Shown piece by piece: positions 27,804 to 37,539 of a stretch of DNA of 64,000 nt. How positions within the stretch are numbered: position 1 is the first letter of the stretch; every line of letters begins with the position of its first letter. Under the pieces are notes generated by a model. The model saw only the letters and a list, made by a program, of their open reading frames with translations, did not search any database and was not told the DNA's origin. The stretch comes from Medakamo hakoo (Eukaryota; Chlorophyta; Trebouxiophyceae; Coccomyxaceae). Location of the stretch: contig CP089454.1 of assembly GCA_026636295.1 (NCBI GenBank), forward strand, positions 744,001 through 808,000, read 5' to 3'. A program made the position numbers and the translations under genes.

Positions 27804-28757
27804 ATGCCCTGGCCCTTCAACCGCGGGCGGGGTGGAGCCAGTGCAGCCCTGACCACCTCCCGCGGCGCTGCCGCCCACCTCGACCACCCGGACGCCGCGC
27901 CGCCTTCGTCGGCTGTGACCGCCACACTGGACGCGACCGAACCGGCCGACGCCGCGGCCTGGAGCGACGCGGAAACGCACGTGCGCGTCGACCGCGTCCA
28001 CGGCTTCCTGTGCAAGGTCTCCGTCCACGCGCGCGTCGACTTGCCGCCGGCCGGCGTCTTCGCCATTCTGACCCAGCCCGACAACTCTGGCGTGTTCCGG
28101 GCGATCGAGGCCATGCCGTACCGGCGGGTCATCTCCGAAGAGGGCGGCGGCGGCCCCGGCGCGTGCCACCGCCGGACGGTGGAGGTGGAGCACGTCGCGC
28201 GGTGGCGGGCGGGCCCGCTGCTGACGGGCACGCTGTCCACGCGGCTGGTCGTGGACGAGGACCCGGGCGCCGGGACGGTGTCCTTCCGGCTCGCGCCGGG
28301 CGGTGGCGGGTTCATGCAAGCGTTCGAGGGCGCCTGGCATGTCGGACCGTTCAACCAGGCCGAGCTGGATCACGTGTTGGCGGACAAAGGCGGGCGAGGG
28401 GCGGCGGCGGCGTCAAGCAGCGGCGGCGCGTGGGCGGCGGCGGCGGCCGCGTTCGCGCGCGCGCGCGGCACGACGCCCGCCCTCCCCTCCACCGGCGCGT
28501 CCCTGGTCACCCTGACCCAGGCCGTGGGTCCGCGCGTGCCCCTGCCTCCTCCGCTGGACCGCCTGGTCGCCGCCATTTGCGCTCGCCAGGTGAAAGGCCT
28601 GTTGCAGGACCTGAGGGCGGAAGCCGGCCGGCGGCGGCACCGCGCGGCCGGGCAGTGGCGGGATGGGTGGGCCGGGGGCGGCGGGCAGCCGCCGCCGCCC
28701 GGCCTGGACGCCACGCCCGCGCCGCCTGTCCGGTCCACCCGTCGCCTGCTGTGGTAG
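27804..28757 (+). CDS. START/SRPBCC (COQ10-like) domain protein
   Basis: This single-exon protein has 317 residues. From about residue 60 it has an SRPBCC pattern: VSVHARVDLPPAGVFAILTQPDN (strand, helix with the proline and 'LTDPDN'-type turn), VEVEHVARWRAGPL, GTLSTRLVVDEDP, TVSFRLA and MQAFEGAWHV. That order matches plant polyketide-cyclase/COQ10-like START proteins (DUF220 group), which bind hydrophobic ligands. The C-terminal third contains an amphipathic helix LDRLVAAICARQVKGLLQDLRAE and a Pro/Gly tail. The ligand and location are unknown. TGTAA lies 6 nt after the stop. Confidence 0.65.
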   Translation: MPWPFNRGRGGASAALTTSRGAAAHLDHPDAAPPSSAVTATLDATEPADAAAWSDAETHVRVDRVHGFLCKVSVHARVDLPPAGVFAILTQPDNSGVFRAIEAMPYRRVISEEGGGGPGACHRRTVEVEHVARWRAGPLLTGTLSTRLVVDEDPGAGTVSFRLAPGGGGFMQAFEGAWHVGPFNQAELDHVLADKGGRGAAAASSSGGAWAAAAAAFARARGTTPALPSTGASLVTLTQAVGPRVPLPPPLDRLVAAICARQVKGLLQDLRAEAGRRRHRAAGQWRDGWAGGGGQPPPPGLDATPAPPVRSTRRLLW

Positions 28758-28762
28758 CAGAG

Positions 28763-28767
28763 TGTAA
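28763..28767 (+). terminator. TGTAA poly(A) signal of the START-like gene
   Basis: TGTAA lies 6 nt after the stop codon, and the convergent COG6 stop is only 68 bp further on. Confidence 0.6.
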
Positions 28768-28834
28768 AAGAAACGCACAAACAGACACGAACGAAAACTC
28801 CAAAAAACCTGGACCCCCCCACCCCCCTCAACCC

Positions 28835-31068
28835 TCACAACCCAAGCAACAGCCGCAGCTCGGCCGGCGAGCACGCGCCAGGCGGCGGCGCGCCACCGCC
28901 CACGACCGTGGCGTACGCTCCCTCGTACGCAGAGGCTAGGCGACCCGCGGCTGCCGCGCCCGCCGCCGCCCGGGTGGCCGGGTCGGTGAGCTTGGCCAGC
29001 GCGCCCGGGGTGGGGCCGGCTGTCGCGGCGGCCGCGGCCGCGGCCGCCAGGCCCGCCGCGGTCACCGCCTCCCCCCCACCGCCCAATCCCGCCGACGCCA
29101 GCAGGTCGGCCGCCACCGCGTCCACGGCTTGGGCGACGGCGGCTGCGGCCGCGGCCTCGGCCGCGTCCACGCCGGCCGCGGCGGCGGAGGACCCCGCCGC
29201 GGCGGCCGGGCGCAGGGCGGCCGCGACGGCCGCGGCCGCGTTGGCCGCCGCCACGCCGCCCGCGCCCGCCCCTGCCTCTTCTCTCGGCGGCGCCGTGGGC
29301 GGCACCAGCAGCGCTTGGATGGCCTCCGCCAGGGCGGACTCGGCCGGCGCGAGCAGGGAGGCCCCCACGGCGGACGCGCCGCCGCTGCCACCGGGCCCGC
29401 CGCCCGCCGCGTCGGCGGACGCCGTGCACAGCGCCGCGACCTCGGCCGCCGCCGCCGCCAGGTCTGGGCCGGCCGCCAGCCCCGGTCCCGGGCGGGGTGG
29501 GGCCCGGGCCAAGCGGTCGCGCCGGGCCGAGACGGCTTCGGCCGCCGCGCGCGCGGCCGCGGCCGCGCCACTCGCCGCCGCGGCGGCCAGCGTCCCGCCG
29601 CCGCCGCCGCCGCCCTCGCCCCCGCCCCTGCCGCCGCCGCCGCACACGCTGCCCAGGGCGCGCGCGTACAGGGCCAGCAGGCCAGCCAAGCGCAGGGACA
29701 CGGCCGGCGGCGGTGGGGCCAGCAGCACCGCTTCCACGCGCGTGGCCAGCGGGCGGGCCAGGCCGGCCGTGATGCGGTCGACGGCGGCGGGGATGGAGAC
29801 GCCCGCGCCCGCGCCCGCGTCGCCGGGCGCGCCGCCGTCCCCTCCGCCGCCGCCGCCGCCCGTGCCGCCGCCCAAATCCCCGGCTTCGCCCAGCAACGCC
29901 GCCAACAGGTCTCGCTCCCCGGCCGCGGCCTGGTGCACCCAGGCCAGCATGTCGCCGACGAAGCGCGGCGGGTCGGCCGCGGCCGTGGCCTCGAGCGGCG
30001 GGCGGCCGCCGGGGCCCGGCCGGGTGAGGGCGGACAGGAAACGGGGGAAGAGGGCGGCCGCCCGGGCGTCGGCCAACTCGTCGACGCAGTAGCGGAGTAA
30101 AGCAGGGCGAGGGCGCAGGGCGGCCAGGGCGGCCCGCAGGTCGTCGGCGGACGCCGGACCCGGCGGCGGGGCTGCACCGCCGCCGTCTGCGCCGCCCAAC
30201 GCGCGCGCCTGGCCCGCCGCCCACCGGGCGAGCGCCTCGTACCCGCCCTCCGCCGCGGCCGCCGCCCGGTCCATGACGGCCAGCCCCGCGCGTTGGTGTG
30301 GGGTGCGCAGCAGGGCCCGCCCCGCGGCGTGGATGGACACGACGCGGGCCAGGGCGGCGAGGAACGCGGCGGCGGGGGTGGTGGTGGGCGCGGCCGCGGC
30401 CGGCGTGGGAGCGCCGGCCGCGCTCGGCGTCTGCGCCACCGGCCCGCTCCCGCCACCTCCAGGCCCGGCTGCCAGGGCCGCCGCTTCGGCCGGCGTGAGC
30501 TGGAAGCGGGCTGCCACGTCCCGGGCGACGGACGCGCGGCGGGCCAGGGTGGCAGCCCCCGCTTCAGCCGCGTCGGCGTCGGCCGCTGCTGCCGCGGCCG
30601 CGGCCTTTCCTGCCGCCAGGGCTTCCGTCGCGGCTTTGAGACCATCTTCTAGGGCGCCCAGCTCCGCGTCCGCCGCGTCAAGGGCCGCCACAACCGCGCC
30701 GACCGCGTCTGCTGCCGCGGCGCCGGTCGCGACCGCGCGCGCGTCGACAGACGCCCGCAGCCCCGCCCGGGCGGCGGGGCTGTTGGCCGGGTAGAAGGAC
30801 GGGGTCAGGGCAGCCAGGCCGGCGCGCACGTCGGCCGAGTCGAGCGGGACGGCCATGGCCTGTGCGTCGTGTGGTGGGGACGGGGACGGCGCGTGAGAGG
30901 GAGGGGGTCGCCGGGGGTGGGCGCGCGGCCGCTGGGAGCGCACGCGCGCGCGCGCACGCGACTCGCCTTTTTCACGCGGCGCGCCAGGGCCGGGGGCAGG
31001 AGGTCTTCCTCGCTGGGTTGGGCGGGCGGCCGCGCCTCCGCCGCGGCAGGCTCGTCAGAGATGGTCAT
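28835..31068 (-). CDS. COG6: conserved oligomeric Golgi complex subunit 6
   Basis: This is a tethering-complex subunit for retrograde traffic within the Golgi. Exon 1 is 30967-31068 and exon 2 is 28835-30859, giving 708 residues. The N-terminus fits COG6: LPPALARRVKK, then LAALTPSFYPANSPAARAGLRASVDARAV, matching the family's 'L..L..FY..N...AR..LR' block. Later parts include YEALARWAAGQARAL, LLRYCVDELADAR and FVGDMLAWVHQAAAGERDLL. Very long Ala/Gly runs dilute the sequence. The splice uses a GC donor (AAG|GCGAGT) with CAG acceptor, 107 nt. A GT donor nine nt further on (GTGCGC) also keeps phase and would add three residues. COG6 is divergent from the carrier gene. Confidence 0.72.
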
Positions 31069-31298
31069 TGCCGGGCGTGCGTGGGCGGCCGACCAATTGA
31101 AATAAGGTGAATGAAGGCATCGTCGGCCCCGCGGCCGTGTCTCTCTGTGTTCCTCACTCTTGGCTTTTTCCCGCCGCCGCGCCTCGCGCAGAGGGCGGCA
31201 CGGGCTTGCGCGCAGTCGCAGCTGTCTGCCGTGCGCCGCTGCTCTCGCCTGACGCGCGTGCACAGCGGGCTGGCCGTGCGCCAGGGGGCGCACCGCGA

Positions 31299-32329
31299 AT
31301 GGCACCGCCAGCCGCGGCGGGCGCGGCGGCGCACCACCCCACCGCCCCCTGGCTCCGCGACGCGTCTGCCGGTGCCTTGGCCGGCTCCGCCAACCTCGTC
31401 ACCGGCTTTCCTTTCGACACGGTCAAAGTCACGATGCAGTCCGCGCGGGCGGCAGGCGCGCCTTACCCGTCCGCCGCCGCGGCTTTGAGGGACGTCGTGT
31501 CCCGAGGCGGGCCGCTCGCCCTGTTTCGCGGGATGGCTGTGCCCTTGGCTGGCGCGGCGGGCGAGACGGCCGTCAACTACGCGGCGTACACGGCGGGCCT
31601 GCGTGCCGCCGGCTTTGGGCTGGGCGGCGGCGGCGGCGGCGGTGAGGCCGGCGCCCGCCCGCCGCTGTCCACCGTGGCGCTCGCGGCCGCGGGCGCGGGC
31701 GCCGCCCTCTCGCCCGTCCTGTCCCCCGCCGAGCTCATCAAAGTCCGCCTGCAGACGGACGCGGCGGCGGCGGCGGGTGGGGGTGGGGGGAGCGGGCGGC
31801 GGGCGCGGGCCTTTTCTGGGCCCGCGGCGTGCGTGAGGGCGACGCTGGCGTGCGAGGGCGTGGCCGGCCTGCTGACCCGCGGCCTGGGCGCGACCGCCGC
31901 GCGCGAAGTGCCCGGCAACGCCATTTTCTTCGTCGTGTATGAAGCGCTGCGCCGGTCTGTCCTGCCGCCGCCGCCACCCGCGCCCGGGGGGCGGGGGGGC
32001 GGCCCGTCCCCCTCCCCTCCTCCTCCGCCCTCTTCGTCCTCCCTCCTCTCCGACGCCGCCTCGGCCATCGCGTGCGGCGCGGTGGCCGGCGCCGCCATGT
32101 GGGGCGCCGTCCTGCCCGTGGACGCGGTGAAGACAGCCATCCAGGCGGGGCCGCCCGGGTCGGCCGCGCCGGGCATGGTGGACGCGGCGCGGTCGCTGTA
32201 CAGTGCGGGCGGCCGCACCCCGCGCGCCTTTTACGCGGGGCTGGGGCCCGTCTTGGCCAGGGCGGCGCCCGCGAATGCGGCGCAGTGGCTAGCGTGGGAG
32301 CTGGCGGTGCGCGGGTGGGGGGCGGGCGG

Positions 32330-32333
<4 letters not shown>
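31299..32333 (+). CDS. mitochondrial carrier family (SLC25) transporter, BAC/BOU-like
   Basis: This single-exon protein has 344 residues and three repeats of about 100 residues, each with a carrier signature: PFDTVKVTMQ in the first, PAELIKVRLQ in the second and PVDAVKTAIQ in the third (PX[DE]XX[KR]). Six membrane helices follow this pattern. FPFDTVKV and PAELIKVRLQ are closest to the carnitine/ornithine/basic amino acid subgroup (BAC, BOU) as I remember it, so an amino-acid or related substrate is inferred; S-adenosylmethionine and others are not excluded. A Pro/Ser/Gly loop separates repeats two and three. The stop codon runs into a (GA)n tract. The ATG at 31299 is the first in frame. Confidence 0.75.

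Positions 32334-32361
<28 letters not shown>
32332..32361 (+). repeat. (GA)n microsatellite
   Basis: About 15 uninterrupted GA units begin inside the stop codon of the carrier gene. Confidence 0.9.
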
Positions 32362-32363
<2 letters not shown>

Positions 32364-32521
32364 CGGCGGAGTGGCTGGTGCCTTTTTTTTTGTGGGTAGC
32401 TGCTAGTGCGCTGTGATGTTTCGTGTTCCGTTCCGTTGTTTGTCTTTGAGTTCTTCTAACACACACACACGCACGCACACACACGCACGCGCACGCACAC
32501 AGGGGGGAGGGTATTGGGCCT

Positions 32522-32557
32522 CTCAGGGCGCTCGCGCTCGCGAGCGGGGGCCCTGAG
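32522..32557. repeat. nested inverted repeat between convergent genes
   Basis: Outer arms CTCAGGGC (32522-32529) and GCCCTGAG (32550-32557) enclose the perfect palindrome GCTCGCGAGC (32536-32545). It lies in the 3' space shared by the carrier and WNK genes. Confidence 0.7.
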
Positions 32558-32618
32558 GGCGCGGCAGCAAAAGGCCCCTCCTCCAACACACACCTCTCTC
32601 CCACGCACCCCATCCTGC

Positions 32619-34091
32619 TCACCCGTCGCTCCCGCCGCCGCCGCCGCCAAACCCGTCGTCGGACGGCAGGGACGCCAGCCACTCCTTGAGCGCGGCCGCG
32701 CAGATGTCCCGGTCGGTGGGCGACAGCCCAAACTCGGACCCGATCTCGGCGGCCACGGCGTCCGGCGTGTCGGCGTCGCGGTCGTACGCAAAGTCGATCG
32801 TGCGGGCGCCGGGCCGGGAGCCCAGGTCAGCCGGCGGGCCGCCGTCGCGTCCGCCGCCGCCGCCGCCCTCGTCGTCCGAACCTTCGGGCGCCATGACCAG
32901 GCGGAAGTGGAGCGTGCCGCCCCGGACCCGCCCCGAAAACTGAAAGGTGAAGTCTTCGCCGCGGACCGTGCCGACGGCGCAGTGCTCGCCGCCGGCCGCC
33001 GTGCCGGGCTCGGACGCGGCGCCGCCGCCGCCGTGCTCCGACTCGAGGGACGGCCGGTGGTGGGCGTGGTGGGCGGCGGCGAGCGCGGCGACGGCGGGGG
33101 CGGGGCCGGCGCCGGGCCGCCCGCCCGCGACGGGCGTGCCGGCGGCGGGCGGGGGTGGGTGCGGCCCGCCGCCGGCGTCGGAGCCGGGGCCGCCGCCACC
33201 GGCCGGTGGCGGTGGCGCGCCCGCGTCCGAGCCCGGGCCGCCCTCCCCGCCGGCGGCCGATCCAGGCCCGGACCCGGCGGCGGAGGACAGGGGACCGCCG
33301 CCCAGCGCGCCCGACCCGGCCCGGGCCAGGTCGGCGGACGGGTGGCGGGCGACGGACGCGGGCGGCGCCGGCGCCGGGCCGCCGAGCGAGGCGAGGGACG
33401 CCGACGACGGCCCCGCGCCGTCCAGCCCGCCGCCGCCGTCCAGCGCGGCCACCGACGGCGCGGTCGTCACCGTCTTCTTGGCGAGGAAGGGGTCCTCCAA
33501 CAGCTCGCCCGCCGTCGGCCGGGACCCGGGCGACGGCGCCAGGCACCGCCGGATGAACGCCGCGGCGCCCGGGTCTTTCACGCCTTCCAGCAAGGACGGC
33601 CAGCTGGCGGCCGACGCGGCGTCGACGCGGCGGCAGGTCGCCAGCTCCAGCACGCACAGCCCAAACGCAAAGATGTCGACGGCGGGCGTGTACTGGCCGG
33701 CGGGCGCGCGTGGGGAGGACCCCGGGACGGGCGGGGCGGCGGCGGCGGCGGGCGGGGCGCCGGGCGCCGGGCCGCCGCCGCCGTCGTCGGCGACCACGCC
33801 CGCGGGCAGGACGCCGGGCGCAAACCTTTTGGGCGCGAGCGTGGCCAGGCCCACGTCCCCGATCTTGATCTCGCCCGAATGGCCGTTGATGTAAATCTTG
33901 TCGCACCGCAGGTCGCCGTGGATGATGGGCCCGCCGGGGGACGTGTGCAGGTAGTGCAGCCCCGCCAGGATCTGGCGCGCCCACTTGCGCACGGCGCGCA
34001 GGTCCAGGTGCTTGTGGCGGGCGCGGTAGTCGCGCAGGTTGCCCGACGTGAAGTACTCGGTGATCAGGTTGACGCACCCGCCGACGCACGA

Positions 34092-34122
<31 letters not shown>

Positions 34123-34673
34123 TTGCCCGCCCCGTCTTCTGCCGACGCGGTGCCGTCGGACGGGCGGCGCCCGCCGCGGGGCGACCCCTCGCCGGACGCG
34201 GACCCGCTGGACCCGCCGCCCGCCGGCTGGCTCTCCCAGCACTTGTACGACCGAATGATGTTGGGGTGGTCCAGCTGGAGGCCGATGGCCATCTCCGCCG
34301 CGACGCGGGCCCGCCCCGCCGCGTCCAGGCCGTTGGCCGCCGCGCCGACCTTGGACCAGGCGACGTCGATGCCCGCGCGCTCGTCAAAGCCGCGGTAGAC
34401 GGTCTTGAACCGCCCGGACCCGACGACCGTGCCGTACCGACCGTACCGGCCGGACGGATCCATTTCGACGACGACGTCGTCGTCTTCCTCGTCCACGGTG
34501 GACCGGCCGCGCGGCGGGGGCGGGGGCGGCGGGCGGGACGCCGGGCGCGGGGGTTGTTGCTGCTGGGGCCCGGCGGCGCCGGCCGCCGTCGTGGCCGCGG
34601 CGGCGGCGACGCTCCCGTCCAGTTGGGGCGGGTCGCCCGCCGGATCGGCGGCCGGCGGGGCGTCCGTCTGCAT
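32619..34673 (-). CDS. WNK: WNK (with-no-lysine) kinase with altered catalytic loop
   Basis: This single-exon protein has 684 residues. The domain opens MDPSGRYGRYGTVVGSGRFKTVYRG, with the WNK-type Lys in the glycine loop (about residue 90) and no Lys in subdomain II (IDVAWSKV). HPNIIRSYKCWE, INLITEYFTSGNLRDYR and IKIGDVGLAT follow. The catalytic loop reads HGDLRCDK (Asp 254) where plant WNKs have HGDLKCDN or HRDLKCDN: Lys becomes Arg 256 and the Mg-binding Asn becomes Lys 259. The C-terminal part, after long Pro/Gly linkers, has FTFQFSGRVRGGTLHFRLVMA and RTIDFAYDRDADTPDAVAAEI, an OSR1_C/PF2-like domain. A Pro-rich insert sits inside the N-lobe to C-lobe hinge. It shares a long upstream region with CSN5. 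Confidence 0.85.
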
Positions 34674-35672
34674 GGGTCGGACGCGCGGCACCAAAGGGAG
34701 GTTGGAGGGCACGGGTGGTGGTGGTGGTTGAACCGACGGCAGCCGTCCGAGGCGCGCGCCGAGCCGCGAAAGGGCGCGGCGACGCTCGCTCGCTCGCTCG
34801 CGCGCGCGCGAGCGAGGGCAGGTTCCGCCCCTGTTCACGCGCTGACTGCGTGCAGCGCGGAGTCCAGAGCCTGGCAGGGTGCAGGGGAGGGAGGCATGGC
34901 GGGAGGGAGGGCCGTGAGCGAAGCGCGAGCGAGCGCAGCGGGATGCGCGCCTTCGGCGGCAGCGGCGGCGGCCGAATACGCGGCGAAGGCGAGCGTGCGT
35001 GCGTGCGCTGCGGGCCCAAAGATGACTCTTTTGCGGACTGCCAACCCGTCGGGCCTACGGACACGCGTCTTGGTCACCCAGCCAGATTGAGAAAGCGGTG
35101 GTTGCTGGCCGCTGGCCGGGCGCAAACCGCCCCGAGCCGAGGCGGCAGTCACAGACGGCAGCAGCGCCGAGCCGCGCCCGTGCACCTCTCGGCCCGCGTC
35201 TCGGCCCCAAACCCAATCCTCGACCGCTCTCACCTTGATGTCAGGCGGGTGTGGGAAGAATCCCTGGGCGCCTACGCCCAGCCGGGCATGGCAGCAGGTG
35301 CGGGAAAAAGGGCGGGGGAGGTGGGGAGAGGAAGCGCCGCGGCGGGGGCGATGGCCGCGGCGCGCAGGGCAGAGACAGGGAAACCCGCGGTCTCCAAGGG
35401 CTCGGCTGCGCGCGGAGGGGGGTGCCACGCCCGGGATGCGCGGCGTGTGCCTATGTGTGCGTGTGCGCGTGCGCGAGTGCCGCGGTTTTTCGGGAGAGGC
35501 GGGTCGCGACGGACCACGGGGAGGGAGAGCGCAGGTGTTTCTGGGCAGTGAGGTGTGAGCAGTGGAACACTTCCCCGGTCTCCTCGAGTGTGGGCCCCGC
35601 GCCAGGAGAGAGGCCGCGCAACCCTCACGCCCTCACCCCACCCCGCTCCTCGCCTGCACGCGTCACCTCAAA
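34674..35672. promoter_or_regulatory. long divergent intergenic region (WNK/CSN5)
   Basis: At 999 bp this is the longest gap in the window. It carries a (CGCT)n/(CG)n hairpin at 34785-34816. An open minus-strand frame (34835-35428) includes GVGAQGFFPHPPDIK followed by a good donor (AAG|GTGAGA at about 35237), and another stretch WVTKTRVRRPDG nearer WNK. I could not build a full gene from these, so they are noted only as possible exons of a small minus-strand gene or of a WNK 5' UTR. Confidence 0.4.
34785..34816. repeat. (CGCT)n-(CG)n self-complementary tract
   Basis: CGCT repeats run into alternating CG and then AGCGAG, giving a self-complementary core (CTCGCTCGCGCG against CGCGCGAGCGAG) with both hairpin and Z-DNA potential. 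Confidence 0.7.
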
Positions 35673-37249
35673 ATGGCGTCCCCCTCGCCCGCGGGCGCGG
35701 CCGCCGCCCAAGCCCGGTGGGAGCTGGAAAACGGCGTCCAGGCCGGCGGTCCGCCCGGCGCGTCGGGCGGTGGCGGCGACGCCCTGGCCTCGGCCTACGC
35801 CTGGGACCCGGACGCGGCCCGGGCGTTGATGGCGGACAAGCCGTGGGCACGCGACCCGCACTATTTCCAGCGGTGCGGGAGGGCGGGGGTTTTTGTGTGA
35901 AGGGGCGGGCACACCCCATTCGTTTCCTCGCGCGCGTGCGGCCCCGCCCCCCCTCCCCTCACCAAGCACGCACGCCCCCCTCCATCCACCCCCTCCGCCC
36001 ACACACCCAACACCCGCCGCACACGCACACACACAGCGTCCACATCTCCGCCCTCGCCCTCCTGAAAATGGCCATGCACGCCGCCCGCGGCGGCAACATC
36101 GAGGTCATGGGCATCCTGCAGGGCAAGGTGGTGGGCCGGGAGTTTGTGGTGCTGGACGCCTTCGCCCTGCCCGTCGAGGGCACGGAGACCCGGGTCAACG
36201 CCCAGGCGGAAGCCAACGAATTCCTGATCGACTTCCTGGAGACGTGCGCGGCCGGCGGCGCCGGCCACCCCGAACACGCGGTCGGCTGGTACCACTCCCA
36301 CCCGGGGTACGGGTGCTGGCTGTCCGGCATCGACGTCGCGACGCAGGTCACGCAGCAGCGCTGGTCCGACCCGTTCCTGGCGGTGGTGGTCGACCCGCAC
36401 CGCACGCTGGGCGCGGGCCGCGTGGAGCTGGGCGCGTTCCGGACGTACCCGGAAGGCTACACGCCGAGCGGCGGGGCGGGCGCCGACCACGGGAGTGGGG
36501 GTGGGGGGGGCGCACGGTACGAGGCCGTCCCCCTGGCCAAGGTGGAGGACTACGGCGTGCACTGCAAGGCGTACTACCCGCTGGAGGTGGGTGTGGGTGT
36601 GTGGGAGGAGGAGGTGGGGAGGGGCCTGGCGCGTTGGGGAGCGGGCGGGGAGGGGAGGGGCGCCCGCACTCAGCGACACAAAAAAAAAAATCGGCGCGCC
36701 CTTTTTTTTCCGTCCAGGCGAAAAGCGACGGGGGGAGCGACACAAAACCCTCACGCCCCCCTCCATCCGCCACCATCCCCTCGACAGGTGTCCTACTTCA
36801 AGTCCGCGTCTGACGCGGCCCTCCTCTCCGCCCTGTGGGGCCGGTACTGGGCGGCGACGCTGGCGGCGTCTCCCCTGACAGCCACGCGCGCCCTGGCCGC
36901 GGCCCAGACCGCCGACGTGGGCGACAAGTTGGGCGCGGCCGCCGGCGGGGGGTCTCTCATCGAAGTCGGTGGGGGGCGCCTGGGCCGCCTGGGCGGCGGC
37001 GGCGGCGGCGGCGTTGGGAGTGGCGGCGGCGGCGGGTCGGACGAAGCCCGGTTTGGCGCGTTGGGCCGCGGCCCTGCGCCGCCCGGCCGCGCCGCGGTCG
37101 CGGGCGACGCCGCGCCCGCCTCCGGCCCGGCGGCACGGCTGGCTCCTGCGACCGCGGCGGCGGCCAAGCTGGCTGCCGAGCAGGCCAAGGGCGCGGCGTC
37201 CCAGGTCGTCAAGGCCCTGCTGTTCAACCGCGGCCTGGTCGGCGGTGGC

Positions 37250-37283
<34 letters not shown>

Positions 37284-37300
37284 AGATGATGGAAGCCTGA
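35673..37300 (+). CDS. CSN5: COP9 signalosome subunit 5 (JAMM deneddylase)
   Basis: This is the catalytic subunit that removes NEDD8/RUB from cullins. Exons are 35673-35872, 36037-36586 and 36788-37300 (phases 2 and 0, GT-AG), giving 420 residues. The start has the CSN5 pattern ARWELENGV and AYAWDPDAARALMADKPWARDPHYF. The MPN+/JAMM motif is complete: Glu 89 in EVMG and HSHPGYGCWLSGID with His 153, His 155 and Asp 166. Downstream [22 protein letters not shown] matches CSN5. The C-terminal helix region is interrupted by Gly/Ala runs and ends in a 15-residue Gly tract before EMMEA. All metal ligands are present, so an active enzyme is expected. Confidence 0.92.
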
Positions 37301-37539
37301 GAGAGAGAGGGGGGGGGGGAGGTCGTGCGCTGCATTTTTTGTGTGTGTGTGTTATGTCTTTTAGAGAGCAGGTGGGGGCTGTGTGTGTGTCCATGTCCCG
37401 GTGCGTGCGTTCTTCCTCAAAAGTGCGTTTCACCGGGCGGGGGCGGGGAAGGTTGGAGCGCGCTCCACTCTCTTTTTTTTATCGGCCTTTTTTTTTGAAG
37501 GCACATTCGTCGGCCGCGCCCGCGCGCCGGCGTGCCCGC

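Noticed and set aside
32827-34242. Minus-strand frame of 471 codons within WNK
   Set aside because: It is an alternative frame of the WNK gene, Arg-rich and motif-free; the WNK frame carries all the kinase motifs.
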